Shown here in pieces: positions 49,182 through 58,514 of a stretch of 64,000 nucleotides of DNA. The position numbers were made by a program, and so were the translations under genes. This stretch comes from Oscillospiraceae bacterium. Its GTDB lineage: Bacteria; Bacillota; Clostridia; Oscillospirales; Acutalibacteraceae. The first letter of the stretch is position 1. Each line of letters starts with the position of its first letter. The notes below the pieces were generated by a model that saw nothing but the letters and a program-made list of their open reading frames with translations, made no database searches and was not told the origin of the DNA. The DNA lies in NCBI GenBank assembly GCA_015065685.1, contig SVPU01000003.1:62001-126000 (forward strand), read 5' to 3'.

Positions 49182-51134
49182 TTAATTTGCCAATGCTTTC
49201 GCTTTTTTGCGTGTTGCAAGTTCAATTAAAACAACTATTCCCGCTAGTGAAAGACCTATAATATCGGTAACGATACCGGGATATATAAGTAACAAACCGC
49301 CAACGGCACTTAGAATTCTTTCGTACCATCGCATTGAGTGCAATAAATATCCTTCAAGTGCGGCGGATACTGAGAAGATTCCTATAACCGATGTGATACA
49401 AATAATAATTACTTCCAAAGCATTTGTATCAATAAACAACATTGCAGGGTTAAGCGCAAACACATAAGGAACGATAAACGCACCTATAGCCAGCTTTGTT
49501 GCTGTGAATGCGGTCTTCATTGGATTTGCCTGTGCGATAGCAGCGCCTGCATAGGCCGCCAAAGCAACGGGAGGGGTTAGGTCTGCAACGATTCCGAAAT
49601 AGAAAACGAAGAAGTGTGCAGCCAAAGCAGGAACACCCATCTTAATAAGAATAGGTGCGCAGGTTGCGGCCATAATGCAGTAGTTTGCAGTGGTCGGAAC
49701 ACCCATTCCAAGAACAATACAGCAGAGCATTGTGAGGAATAGGGCAATAATAACCTGATTACCCGCGATTGCAACGATACCGTTAATAATTATGTTTGCA
49801 AGACCTGTCATAGTAATAGTTCCTGCAATAATTCCTGCAACACCACAAGCAACGGCAACGGTAATCATTCCTTGACCGCCCGCTGCGAGCGCTTCAAATA
49901 TACGCATTGGTGTGATACGGTTTTCCTTGTTGAAAAGACCAACAACAATAGTTGCAATAATTGCAATAGCTGCGGCATAAGCAATAGAGCGTGAGCCCGA
50001 GCCTACTAAAGCAATCAAAATAATCAACGGTAAAAGCAAATAGGATTTTTTAAGAAGGGGAAGGAATTTTGGCAATTCCTCTTTGGTGAGACCGCGAAGG
50101 CCTTCTTTTTTAGCCTCTAAGTGAACGGCTATAAACACACCCAAGAAATAAAGAGCCGCGGGTAGAATGGCACGAACAACAATATTGCTATAGGGAACGC
50201 CGATATTCTCTGCCATAAGGAAAGCGGCGGCACCCATAATAGGAGGCATTATCTGTCCACCTGTAGAAGCCGAGGCCTCAGCCGCAGCAGCAAATTCGGG
50301 TTTATAGCCCGTTTTCTTCATGAGCGGAATGGTAACCGAGCCCGAGCCTACTGTATTTGCAACAGAAGAGCCCGAAACCATACCCTCCATAGCAGAAGCC
50401 ACAACGGCAACTTTTGCGGGTCCTCCCGAGAAGCCACCAACCACAGAGTTGGAAATTTTAATAAAGAAATCGGCAATTCCTGTGCGTTCAAGGAAAGCAC
50501 CGAAAATAATAAATATTGCAATAAACTTAGCACAGGTATTAATAGGTGTTGATAAAATACCCGATGTGGTAGAATAGAACAACTGACTCACTAGTGTTTC
50601 AATTCTTCTCATAAAATCGGGATTGGGTAGTCCCCATATTATTGCATAGACGATAAATGCGCCTGCAACACAAAGAATGGGAAGACCAACACATCTTCTG
50701 CAAAGCTCGAAGAGACAAAGAATACCAATAGCACCAATGATAATCTGATATGTTTCAAAGTTTCTGCCCTGCTTGATAACTGTCATAGCATCAAAGGTAT
50801 AATAGAAAAATGAGCTTGAGCCCAAGGCCATTAAAGCAACATCATACCAAGGCATAGAATTAACCTTTTGCGCACCTTTTTTAATAGGATAAAGTAAATA
50901 ACCTATAAGAACGATAGAGCCGATAAAGCTTGAAAGAATCTGTTCTTGAGGCCAGGTTGCAAAAAAGGTTACATATACACAAAACAGAGAAAAAAGCGCC
51001 AACACACTGTTAACAACTATTTTGGGGACACCCTCCCAAATTCGTGTGTTTGATTCTCTGTCAAACTTTTTCATTACGGCATCTAAATCCATTGGCTCTT
51101 GGGATTCTGCTGCCATTTTTTTCTTGAATAACAA
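49182..51134 (-). CDS. TRAP transporter fused permease (small and large subunits)
   Basis: This membrane protein of about 650 residues has about 18-19 helices: a short DctQ-like part (to about residue 200) and a DctM-like part with IFIIFGAFLERTGIADFF, GMVSGSSVANTVGSGSVTIP, EASASTGGQIMPPIMGAAAF and LGMGVPTTANYCIMAATCAP. Fused permeases of this kind pair with TAXI-type binding proteins, and one is encoded just upstream. It takes up an organic anion with Na+. The start is uncertain: GGAAGG is placed 8 bases before TTG 51134, while TTG 51143 abuts it and ATG 51116 is far. Confidence 0.88.
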   Translation of the reverse strand: MLFKKKMAAESQEPMDLDAVMKKFDRESNTRIWEGVPKIVVNSVLALFSLFCVYVTFFATWPQEQILSSFIGSIVLIGYLLYPIKKGAQKVNSMPWYDVALMALGSSSFFYYTFDAMTVIKQGRNFETYQIIIGAIGILCLFELCRRCVGLPILCVAGAFIVYAIIWGLPNPDFMRRIETLVSQLFYSTTSGILSTPINTCAKFIAIFIIFGAFLERTGIADFFIKISNSVVGGFSGGPAKVAVVASAMEGMVSGSSVANTVGSGSVTIPLMKKTGYKPEFAAAAEASASTGGQIMPPIMGAAAFLMAENIGVPYSNIVVRAILPAALYFLGVFIAVHLEAKKEGLRGLTKEELPKFLPLLKKSYLLLPLIILIALVGSGSRSIAYAAAIAIIATIVVGLFNKENRITPMRIFEALAAGGQGMITVAVACGVAGIIAGTITMTGLANIIINGIVAIAGNQVIIALFLTMLCCIVLGMGVPTTANYCIMAATCAPILIKMGVPALAAHFFVFYFGIVADLTPPVALAAYAGAAIAQANPMKTAFTATKLAIGAFIVPYVFALNPAMLFIDTNALEVIIICITSVIGIFSVSAALEGYLLHSMRWYERILSAVGGLLLIYPGIVTDIIGLSLAGIVVLIELATRKKAKALAN

Positions 51135-51160
51135 AAAATTCAACCTTCCTTTTAAATATT

Positions 51161-51195
51161 AAAATAGCTGCGATTTTATTCACCGCAGCTATTTT
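51161..51195 (-). terminator. Hairpin between TAXI and TRAP permease genes
   Basis: AAAATAGCTGCG and CGCAGCTATTTT pair around an 11-base loop within the 89-base gap. Such a partial terminator usually keeps the binding protein more abundant than the permease. Confidence 0.8.
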
Positions 51196-51223
51196 CTTTT
51201 AAGATTAACCCACAGTAAAATTA

Positions 51224-52213
51224 TTACTTGGTTGCTACTTCAATATTCTTTTCCTTGAAGTATTTAGCAGCACCTGCATGGAAAGGAACGGTGAGACCTT
51301 CAGTTGCGTTCTCAAGGCTTAATTCTGCGCCCTTAGCATGCTCTTTTGTGATAGCGTCAATATTATCGAAAATTGCTTTTGTAATATTATAAACATCGTT
51401 TTCTGTAGCATTTGCGCTAACGATTAAGGTAGCCTTAACTGTAACCGATGCGATTTCCTTATCCTGATTAGCATAGGTGTTTGCAGGAATCTTATAAACT
51501 GAGTAGAAGGTATTGTCCTTCATAAGCTTATCTGCGATATCGCCATCGATAGGAACAATGCGGGTTTTAGCGTTTGTCATGCAAAGCTCTGTGATAGCGG
51601 GTGTGGGAGCACCTGCAACGATGAAAGCAGCATCAATCTTGCCGTCTTTAAGAGCATCTGCACTCTGGTCAAAGTTCTGATACTGGGGATTGATATCCTT
51701 TTCTGTAAGACCTGCAGCGCCTAAAATATCCATAGCGTTGAAATAAACACCTGAACCGGGAGCGCCGATAGAAACCTTTTTACCCTTAAGGTCTGCAACA
51801 GACTTAACATCGGGGTTTGTGGTTACAAGCTGAACAGCCTCTGCATAAAGACCTGCAATTGTGCGGAAGGTTGTGATTTTACCTTCTGTCTCGAAAGAAC
51901 GAGTACCGTTCCAAGCGTAGTGCATAACGTCAGACTGAACAGTACCTAACTGATAGTCGCCAACGTCGATACCCTGAATGTTGTCCTTAGAACCGCCTGT
52001 TGATACAGCGTTAACATTGATACCTGCGTTGTTCTTGATATACTGACCAAGAATACCGCCGTATGCGTAATATGTACCTGTGGGGCTTCCTGTGCCCATT
52101 GCCATCTGTGTGGCGCCTTGAGGCTCTGCATCACTGCTTGTTCCGGCGGTGCCGCAAGCAGCTAAAGAAAATACTAAAGCCAAGCATAAAATAACTGATA
52201 AAATACGTTTCAT
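51224..52213 (-). CDS. TAXI-family TRAP solute-binding lipoprotein
   Basis: This 329-residue extracellular binding protein has lipoprotein signal MKRILSVILCLALVFSLAAC (lipobox LAAC). TAXI signs are MAMGTGSPTGTYYAYGGIL, VSTGGSKDNIQGIDVGDYQLG, VSIGAPGSGVYFNAMDIL and DAAFIVAGAPTPAITEL. TAXI proteins bind glutamate-like or other small organic acids; the ligand is not known here. ATG 52213 follows AAAGGAAG; an upstream TTG would cover the ribosome site. It is the first gene of the TRAP operon. Confidence 0.92.
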   Translation of the reverse strand: MKRILSVILCLALVFSLAACGTAGTSSDAEPQGATQMAMGTGSPTGTYYAYGGILGQYIKNNAGINVNAVSTGGSKDNIQGIDVGDYQLGTVQSDVMHYAWNGTRSFETEGKITTFRTIAGLYAEAVQLVTTNPDVKSVADLKGKKVSIGAPGSGVYFNAMDILGAAGLTEKDINPQYQNFDQSADALKDGKIDAAFIVAGAPTPAITELCMTNAKTRIVPIDGDIADKLMKDNTFYSVYKIPANTYANQDKEIASVTVKATLIVSANATENDVYNITKAIFDNIDAITKEHAKGAELSLENATEGLTVPFHAGAAKYFKEKNIEVATK

Positions 52214-52249
52214 AATTTTTCTTCCTTTCAAAATATTATAACATTATAT

Positions 52250-52278
52250 ATTATACATAAAAACTTGAATTTTTGCAA
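52250..52278 (-). promoter_or_regulatory. Promoter of the TAXI-TRAP operon
   Basis: On the - strand, TTGCAA (52273-52278), a 17-base spacer and TATAAT (52250-52255), 37 bases before the start codon. Confidence 0.7.
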
Positions 52279-52395
52279 GAAAAAAATGCAATAAATTCTT
52301 GATTTTGGGTAAAAAATGAATAAATACCCATTTTATGTTCAATCTTTTCTGTGTAATAGCTGGGAAAGATATTTAAAATATGGGGTTAATTTGGG

Positions 52396-52424
52396 TTGAA
52401 TTGTGTCGAAAAATGTGATAAAAT
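52396..52424 (+). promoter_or_regulatory. Promoter of the asnB-like gene
   Basis: TTGAAT (52396-52401), a 17-base spacer and TAAAAT (52419-52424), 31 bases before the ATG. A promoter this close argues that the short N-terminus of the protein is native. Confidence 0.65.
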
Positions 52425-52454
52425 GCAGATAATAAAATTTTAGAAGGTTTTTAA

Positions 52455-53993
52455 ATGAAAGAACTTAAAATTTATAGCGGACATATAAGAAATTGGAAAG
52501 AGCTTTGCATCGCTTTGGGTGTGGATAATGAACTTCCGAGAGAAAAGCGTGAGGAAGAAATAATTTTAAAGGCATACGAAAAGTGGGGCGGCGAAATGGG
52601 ACTTCACATTCACGGTATGTTTTCTTTTGCGATTTTTGACAGTGAAGATTCGAGCCTTTTTTGTATGCGCGACCCATTTGGCACAAAGCCCTTTTATTAT
52701 TATGAAACCGAAGATGGCAAAATGCTTGTGGGCACAACGATAAGAGAAATTATGGAGCAAGAAGGTTTCTGTAAGGAACTCAACCAAAAAATGCTTCAAA
52801 TTTATCTCACAATGACCTACACTACGGGTGAAGAAACCTTCTTTAAAGGTGTCAAAAAGCTTTTGCCTGGAAGATTTCTTGTGAAAAGGAACGGAAAAAC
52901 CGAAATAAAGCGTTATTGGAAGCCTGAGTTTCGCCCCGATAACAGCAAGACTTTAGAAGAATGGGCAGATGAATTGCACAGCACCCTCAAAAGTGTTATG
53001 CAAGAGGTTAAGGAAGATGGCGAATATGTTGAAAGCTTTCTTTCGGGCGGTGTTGATTCTTCCTATGTTTTGGCCCTTTCTGATGCTACCGCCTGCAATT
53101 CTTGCGGATATAACGATGAGCGGTTGGATGAATCGCATTTGGCAGAAAAAACCGCAGAAATTCTGGATAGAAAATTTAACCGCTGCTTAATTGAGCCTGA
53201 GGATTATTTCGCAGCAGTGCCTTATGTTATGTATAATATGGAGCAGCCCTTGGGAGATGCTTCGGCAGTGGCTTTTGCACTTGGCTGTATCGCAACCGCA
53301 AAAAACACTAAAATTTGTTATTCGGGCGAGGGCGCCGATGAATTTTTCGGCGGCTATAATATGTACCGTAACGCCGAGCGTTATGGTGATAATTTAAAAA
53401 CCTTTTATGTTGGCAACACCAATATAATGAAAGAGGAAGAAAAGCAGAAAATTCTCAAAAAATATTATGATGGTTTTCTGCCTATTGACCTTGTGGAAAG
53501 TATTTATGCCGAGAACGAGGGCTTAGACCCGCTTTCAAAAATGTCGGATGTGGATATTCAGGTCTGGCTCGAGGGCGATATTTATCTTAATGTTGATAAA
53601 ATGAGCCGTGCCGCAGGGCTCGAAGTGCGGATGCCCCTTACTGACCTTAGAATATTTGATATTGCTTCAAGAATCCCTTCGAAATTCAAGGTAAACGAAG
53701 AGCAAAACAAGGTGGTTTTGCGAACTGCCGCCGCAAAGGTTTTGCCTGAGGAAATTGCCTTTAGAAAGAAACTCGGTTTCGTGGTGCCAATCAGAATGTG
53801 GATGGCAGACAGCCGTTATAACAAGGATGTAATCGCCAAATTTAATAGCGAAAGCGCTGAAAAGTTCTTTAATGTTGATGAAATCAATGCAATTTTCGAG
53901 GAATATATCGGTGGCAATTCGGATAATTGGCGCAAGGTTTGGACAATTTACACCTTCCTTGTTTGGTATGAAGAATATTTTGTGAAAAGATAA
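52455..53993 (+). CDS. Asparagine synthetase B-like protein without glutaminase nucleophile
   Basis: This 512-residue protein has an intact synthetase half: ESFLSGGVDSSYVLALSD (PP-loop), IEPEDYFAAVPYVMYNMEQP, CYSGEGADEFFGGYNMYRN and DIYLNVDKMSRAAGLEVRMP. The N-terminal half aligns to the later part of the class II glutaminase domain: IYSGHIRNWKEL corresponds to the NGEIYNYKEL strand, then HGMFSFAIFDSEDSSLFCMR and RDPFGTKPFYYY. The first 70 or so residues, with the Cys of MCGI and the RLSI region, are absent. Nothing upstream encodes them in any frame. It may use free ammonia or another amine donor. AGAAGG precedes the ATG. Confidence 0.85.
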   Translation: MKELKIYSGHIRNWKELCIALGVDNELPREKREEEIILKAYEKWGGEMGLHIHGMFSFAIFDSEDSSLFCMRDPFGTKPFYYYETEDGKMLVGTTIREIMEQEGFCKELNQKMLQIYLTMTYTTGEETFFKGVKKLLPGRFLVKRNGKTEIKRYWKPEFRPDNSKTLEEWADELHSTLKSVMQEVKEDGEYVESFLSGGVDSSYVLALSDATACNSCGYNDERLDESHLAEKTAEILDRKFNRCLIEPEDYFAAVPYVMYNMEQPLGDASAVAFALGCIATAKNTKICYSGEGADEFFGGYNMYRNAERYGDNLKTFYVGNTNIMKEEEKQKILKKYYDGFLPIDLVESIYAENEGLDPLSKMSDVDIQVWLEGDIYLNVDKMSRAAGLEVRMPLTDLRIFDIASRIPSKFKVNEEQNKVVLRTAAAKVLPEEIAFRKKLGFVVPIRMWMADSRYNKDVIAKFNSESAEKFFNVDEINAIFEEYIGGNSDNWRKVWTIYTFLVWYEEYFVKR

Positions 53994-53996
53994 ATT

Positions 53997-54024
53997 AAAC
54001 CGCGTACTGATTGTACGCGGTTTT
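53997..54024. terminator. Terminator between convergent genes
   Basis: AAACCGCGTAC and GTACGCGGTTT form an 11-bp stem with loop TGATT, flanked by A and T runs. It overlaps the edge of the convergent - strand gene and can serve both. Confidence 0.9.
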
Positions 54025-54027
54025 AGT

Positions 54028-55284
54028 TTATTTTTTTCTCATTGCAAGGCCAAAGCACAACGCCAAAATAGCCACGGTTAAAAATGTTACATTCCACATT
54101 AAATTATTGCCATCTGCTAAAATTTGCACAATCTCCTGAACTGAAGCCATAATTCCGACTATACCAAAAGCGGTAATCAGGTTCATAATTCTTGTGCTTC
54201 TTACATTTTCGATTTCTTGCTGCTGCGCCACAAGAATATCAATTTTTGTGCTGATATCGTTAACTGCTGAATCGGTTTCGGAAACCTCGAGTAAAAATGT
54301 ATAAATTTGCTTAACATTGTTCCAACGGGACAAATTTGCGGGTGTTACAGTGCCGAAGGCTTTAAAATTGAGCATTAATTTTTTGAGATTCACAATAGCT
54401 TTTATGTTCCTTGATTTTAAATTTGCAATAAGCTCGGTAAATCTTAAGCAGGTGTATTTTTCATATAGTGCGAGCAATGTAATAGGCAACCCATCGGCAG
54501 CTTGTGTTTGCATTTCTTCACTTATATTTAAATCTCCGCTCACATCTGCAACGGCATATGCGGTGGTTTGAGATGTTACACAGCAACCCCAACGATAGCC
54601 ATTTAGGGTTGCGTTTTTAACCGCATAGGCATAGCGGATATCCGCTTCGGAGGCATCCTCTGTGGGAAGCTGGGGATTGTGCATTTGATGAAGATTAAAG
54701 GTGGTTTTCTGCAAACTTTCAAGCGAGGGGAACATGGTGTCGGTAAGGGCTAACACATATGTATATGCTTCGAGCAGCATAGAAGATTCACTGTTATAAA
54801 ACCGCTTCAAGCCCCATTTGCCGCATATATTTTGTAACCATTCATCAATTGAAAACTCGGTTGCTTCACCGTTTTTTACCACTGTGAAAAAACGGGCGGG
54901 GTTTACAGCATATCCCGGGTTACATATTTTCCGCAGAGCTTCCATTTCTTCAAAACAAAGTCCCAAACACAAAAAGGCGATTTTTGTGTTAAAAACATAA
55001 AGGTAGGAATCTAAAAAATGAAATTTATGAGCTTCGCCGTTATCTTCGACTGTGAAGTAATCAAGGTCGGGATTCAAATGGGAAATCAAAGATTCCTTTA
55101 AAAGCTTATAGACACAACCCACGGATTGTATTCCGTCACAGTTGAACATATTTTTGATGTTTTCGTTAATGTCCATTGTCTGCAGAGTGTATCTTTGTAA
55201 TTCGTTGCCATTAAGGCATAAATCCTGAATTTCCTTTGAATATTTAAGCGGAATTATCAGGTATGCTCCAAATTTATAATTCAT
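54028..55284 (-). CDS. Unknown protein with two C-terminal membrane helices
   Basis: I do not recognise this 418-residue protein. About 340 soluble residues (GAYLIIPLKYSKEIQDLCLN at the start, two Cys-rich spots such as YRWGCCVTSQT) are followed by a coiled-coil stretch (VNDISTKIDILVAQQQEIEN). Then come two membrane helices, LITAFGIVGIMASVQEIVQI and MWNVTFLTVAILALCFGLAM, ending RKK. The layout, with a large cytoplasmic domain, a long helix and two close terminal helices, recalls CorA-like topology, but the GxN ion-selectivity motif is absent. AGAGG precedes the ATG. It stands alone, with a 20-base gap to the next upstream gene on the same strand. Confidence 0.7.
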   Translation of the reverse strand: MNYKFGAYLIIPLKYSKEIQDLCLNGNELQRYTLQTMDINENIKNMFNCDGIQSVGCVYKLLKESLISHLNPDLDYFTVEDNGEAHKFHFLDSYLYVFNTKIAFLCLGLCFEEMEALRKICNPGYAVNPARFFTVVKNGEATEFSIDEWLQNICGKWGLKRFYNSESSMLLEAYTYVLALTDTMFPSLESLQKTTFNLHQMHNPQLPTEDASEADIRYAYAVKNATLNGYRWGCCVTSQTTAYAVADVSGDLNISEEMQTQAADGLPITLLALYEKYTCLRFTELIANLKSRNIKAIVNLKKLMLNFKAFGTVTPANLSRWNNVKQIYTFLLEVSETDSAVNDISTKIDILVAQQQEIENVRSTRIMNLITAFGIVGIMASVQEIVQILADGNNLMWNVTFLTVAILALCFGLAMRKK

Positions 55285-55304
55285 AAAAACCTCTTTATAA
55301 TTTG

Positions 55305-56210
55305 TTATTCTTCAAAAACATTATAAGCCGTGAGAATGCTTTTGGCAATGGTATAAAGCAATGAAACCGCACCCTTTTTAACCTCTGTCGGTGTGTGTGC
55401 CAAAGGCCCTGTTAATGCGGGATTTCTTAAATATTTGAAGAAATAATCAGATTCAAGTGTGAAATATCCCTTATATCCCGAATCGATAAGTCCTCGCATA
55501 AACGAATCATAATCTGTTGTTCCCAAGAAAGGCGCTGTGTGTTGGTCGTTCCTTCCGTCGTTATCGTGAATGTGAACGGCCTTTAAATTTTCACCCATTT
55601 CCATTATTTCGGCATAGTGGTCGGCAGTGTCCATATTAGCGTGGCCAATATCCCAAGCGGTGCCGAAAAGGGGATGGTTCATATACTCGACCAAATCGTT
55701 TAAGTCCTTTGCGGTTACGGGAAAATAGCCGTAAACACAGTCTTTTTCGGTTGTATTTTCAAATAAAATATTAACATTGTGTTCTTCCATTGCGGGAATA
55801 AGTGCTTTGAAAAAAGGTTCAATGGCTTTGAAATATGCTAATTTATCATCGGGGTATTTGAATTCTCGCAAAAGACCTGAATGAACTACCATATTCTTAA
55901 TTCCAAGCAAACCGCAGGCTTCAATCGAGCGGATTGTGGCTTTAAGGCCGAGTTCGGAACCTTCGCCCACAACTGCGCATTGGGGAGAGTGAGCCTGAAC
56001 AAAGGTAAATCCCAACTCTTCTGCGACCTGTTTTGCTTTCAAAATATCTTCTTGCCAATTATCGCTTAAAAGAGAATGGTTTTGAACTTTAAGAACATCG
56101 TAAAAACTGTAATCCAAATAGCGAAATCCCGTACCTTCGTAAGCGCGGACAGACTCGATTTCAGAATTTGTAAACGGATACATTTCGCCGATAGTAGTTG
56201 CTATTTTCAC
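55305..56210 (-). CDS. Sugar phosphate isomerase/epimerase (AP endonuclease 2-like TIM barrel)
   Basis: This protein of about 301 residues has a xylose-isomerase-like TIM barrel. Signs: FVQAHSPQCAVVGEGSE, NMVVHSGLLREFKY, NILFENTTEKDCVYG (metal Glu), GTAWDIGHANMD (Asp/His metal ligands), LKAVHIHDNDGRNDQHTAPF and GYFTLESDYFFKY. The catalytic Glu and metal-binding residues appear complete. The substrate may be a sugar or inositol derivative. GTG 56210 is chosen because AAGGA lies 10 bases upstream and MKIATTIGEM is a natural start; an in-frame TTG lies 18 bases earlier. It precedes the unknown two-TM gene by 20 bases. Confidence 0.82.
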   Translation of the reverse strand: MKIATTIGEMYPFTNSEIESVRAYEGTGFRYLDYSFYDVLKVQNHSLLSDNWQEDILKAKQVAEELGFTFVQAHSPQCAVVGEGSELGLKATIRSIEACGLLGIKNMVVHSGLLREFKYPDDKLAYFKAIEPFFKALIPAMEEHNVNILFENTTEKDCVYGYFPVTAKDLNDLVEYMNHPLFGTAWDIGHANMDTADHYAEIMEMGENLKAVHIHDNDGRNDQHTAPFLGTTDYDSFMRGLIDSGYKGYFTLESDYFFKYLRNPALTGPLAHTPTEVKKGAVSLLYTIAKSILTAYNVFEE

Positions 56211-56280
56211 GCTAACCACATCCTTCAATTTGTACTGTATTTATATTACAATATCAGTATCAAAAAAGCAATAAAAAACT

Positions 56281-56320
56281 AAACCCCGTTCGCCTACGCT
56301 CTGTAGGAGAATAGGGTTTT
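56281..56320 (-). terminator. Terminator after the SGNH hydrolase gene
   Basis: AAACCC...CCTAC and GTAGG...GGGTTT form an interrupted stem around GCTCT. It lies 8 bases past the stop and is followed by GTTTAGTTTTTT on the - strand. Confidence 0.7.
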
Positions 56321-56327
56321 TAATTTT

Positions 56328-57044
56328 TTAACCCAATCGCAATTCTTTAATTATTAAATCATACATCACATCATATCCGCGGTCGTTTGGGTGAAGTCCA
56401 TCGTCAAGCAGAGAATCAATAGAAATGTTGTTTGTTTTGCAGTATTCGGAGAATAAATCATACATACTAATAAGCGCAAAACCGAGATTTTCTGCCGCTT
56501 TTTTATGGATAGCATTAATATCATCCATATGTAAAACGCGCCAACGTTCTTCATTGTCCGCTTCATCTTCGGCAGAAGCTGGGATATTCGCCATAAAAAT
56601 AACGGTTTTATTGGCAGCCTTTAACATGCCGTAAAGTTTTACCAAATATTCATAGAACAAAGCTCCCATTTCTTCGCGAGAAGGTGGTGTGGTGGCATCT
56701 TTCTTCCAAAAATGGCGATTGTTGGTGCCGATGGCGCAAATAACAAGGTCATCGTCGTCGTCCACCAAGACATCAAAATTTTCTATGATAAACTGAATAT
56801 TAGTGCCGCTGCAAGCGTTATTTACAACCGAGCAATCAAAATTTTCTTCCATAAATTTTTTAAATTTATTTGCCCAGCAATAACCACCTATATTTCTGCC
56901 CCAAGTTTCAATAATAAAAGGGGGTTGGTCCTCAGTAAAACCAGTGCCGCTGTGGCCGTGGGTAATAGAGTCGCCAAGTAACTTTATTTTTACATTTTTC
57001 TTTGAAGCTAATGTTTCGTTTAAAATTTCATATGGCTTTTTCAT
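56328..57044 (-). CDS. SGNH/GDSL-family hydrolase
   Basis: This 238-residue esterase or lipase of the SGNH fold is cytoplasmic (no signal peptide). Block I is IKLLGDSITHGHSGTG (GDSIT with the nucleophile Ser). Block II/III is VVNNACSGTN and VICAIGTNNRHFW (Gly and Asn of the oxyanion hole). Block V is LLDDGLHPNDRGYDVM (Asp-x-x-His of the triad). Likely substrates are acetylated sugars or lipids. AGCGAGG precedes the ATG. Neighbours are an MFS transporter and a sugar isomerase, which may suggest carbohydrate use, though terminators separate them. Confidence 0.88.
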   Translation of the reverse strand: MKKPYEILNETLASKKNVKIKLLGDSITHGHSGTGFTEDQPPFIIETWGRNIGGYCWANKFKKFMEENFDCSVVNNACSGTNIQFIIENFDVLVDDDDDLVICAIGTNNRHFWKKDATTPPSREEMGALFYEYLVKLYGMLKAANKTVIFMANIPASAEDEADNEERWRVLHMDDINAIHKKAAENLGFALISMYDLFSEYCKTNNISIDSLLDDGLHPNDRGYDVMYDLIIKELRLG

Positions 57045-57128
57045 AAATATACCTCGCTTTTATAGGATTGTAACATAAAATTGAAAACTGAGCAATAAAT
57101 CTTTTTGTAAAATGATTCAATTACCAAC

Positions 57129-58340
57129 TTAAAGATTATCTTTTTTATCTGTGATTTGATGTTTTTTCACGCTTCTTAAAACTATTAACCCTATAACCAA
57201 CACTATAGGAAATACCGTTGCAACAAGCAATCCCGCTTTAAGATTGCCGTCCGCCATTTCGGAAAGGCTTCCTACTATAGCAGGACTCACCATAGCGCCT
57301 AAATCACCCGCTAAAGCTAAGAATGCGAACATCGCAGTTCCACCTCTTGGGCAATGTTGTGAAGAAATACTGATAGAACCCGGCCACATAATACCGACAG
57401 CCAAACCGCAGAGCGCACATCCCGCAAGTCCGAGAATCGGCAATGCGGAAAGGGAAGCCAACAAATAACAGAATGCACACAAAATTCCACAACCAAGCAT
57501 AACCTTGGTTAAATTGAGCCTTTCGCTGAATTTTCCGTATAGCATACGGGATAAGCCCATAAACATTGCAAAAAGGCAGGGACCTGCCAAGTCGCCAACC
57601 GCTTTGGAAACTCCAATGGCGGATTCAGTGAACGCCGATGCCCATTGAGCCATCGTGGCCTCTGAAGCACCCGAACACACCATTAGTAATATCATCAACC
57701 AAAATATAGGTGTTTTCAAAAGTCCTCTGATGCCCATACTCTTGCCGTCCTCCACCAGCCGTTCAATCGGACAGTTGATAAAGTTGAAGGTATTATACAG
57801 CGGCACTAATGCCCAGATGAATGTGAGTATCTTCCAATTTTCTACGCCGAATAAAGCGAAGAAAAGGGTGGACCCTAAAATAACACCCATCGCACCCCAA
57901 CAATAGAAGGAGTGCAAAAGACTCATAACCCCATCCTTGTTTTCAAAGGGACAGGCCTCAACAATGGGACTTACCAAAACCTCGATAAGACCGCTGCCAA
58001 TAGCATAAAGCACAACCGCAATTAAAATTCCTATAAACGGCGCGGGGAGTAGCTCCGGCAAGATTGCCATCAAGATAAGTCCCACAGCAGATAACACCTG
58101 AGATGCCGCAACACAGGTGCGATATCCGATTTTATCGGCAAATTTGGTGGCCGCCAGGTCAACAAGCAATTGCGTTAAATAAAACACCAACGGAATCATC
58201 GCAATTTTATCAAATGTGATTCCGTATGTGCCCTTGAATGTTAAAAACAACAAAGGCGCAAAGTTAGCGGTTATAGCTTGTGTAACAAAGCCGAGATAAC
58301 AGGCTATAAGCGTCTTTTTATAATTCTTTTGTTCTGTCAT
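57129..58340 (-). CDS. Major facilitator superfamily transporter
   Basis: This 403-residue protein has 12 predicted helices. The first cytoplasmic loop has the MFS signature in the form VDLAATKFADKIGYRTCVAA, and the matching loop in the second half is SRMLYGKFSERLNLTKVM. GLAVGIMWPGSISISSQHCP and GTAMFAFLALAGDLGAMVSP resemble the FucP/GlcP-like sugar-uptake branch. AAGGGAA precedes the ATG. The substrate is unknown. It appears to be transcribed alone. Confidence 0.85.
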   Translation of the reverse strand: MTEQKNYKKTLIACYLGFVTQAITANFAPLLFLTFKGTYGITFDKIAMIPLVFYLTQLLVDLAATKFADKIGYRTCVAASQVLSAVGLILMAILPELLPAPFIGILIAVVLYAIGSGLIEVLVSPIVEACPFENKDGVMSLLHSFYCWGAMGVILGSTLFFALFGVENWKILTFIWALVPLYNTFNFINCPIERLVEDGKSMGIRGLLKTPIFWLMILLMVCSGASEATMAQWASAFTESAIGVSKAVGDLAGPCLFAMFMGLSRMLYGKFSERLNLTKVMLGCGILCAFCYLLASLSALPILGLAGCALCGLAVGIMWPGSISISSQHCPRGGTAMFAFLALAGDLGAMVSPAIVGSLSEMADGNLKAGLLVATVFPIVLVIGLIVLRSVKKHQITDKKDNL

Positions 58341-58455
58341 AACGATTCCCTTCGAGATTAAGGCAATAAAATCTTAACTCGTATTATATCATAATTGATC
58401 TCATCATTCAAGAAGGTTTGGCACTTCTTATCCCACAAAATATTTTGGGCAAAAC

Positions 58456-58482
58456 AAAAAAGACACCATGAAGGTGTCTTTT
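58456..58482 (-). terminator. Terminator after the 58-residue gene
   Basis: AAAAAGACACC and GGTGTCTTTT flank ATGAA, followed by TTTTTTG on the - strand. It closes the four-helix/SUKH/small-protein unit. Confidence 0.85.
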
Positions 58483-58514
58483 GGTTGGCTGTTATGAATT
58501 ATTATGATGCCAAC

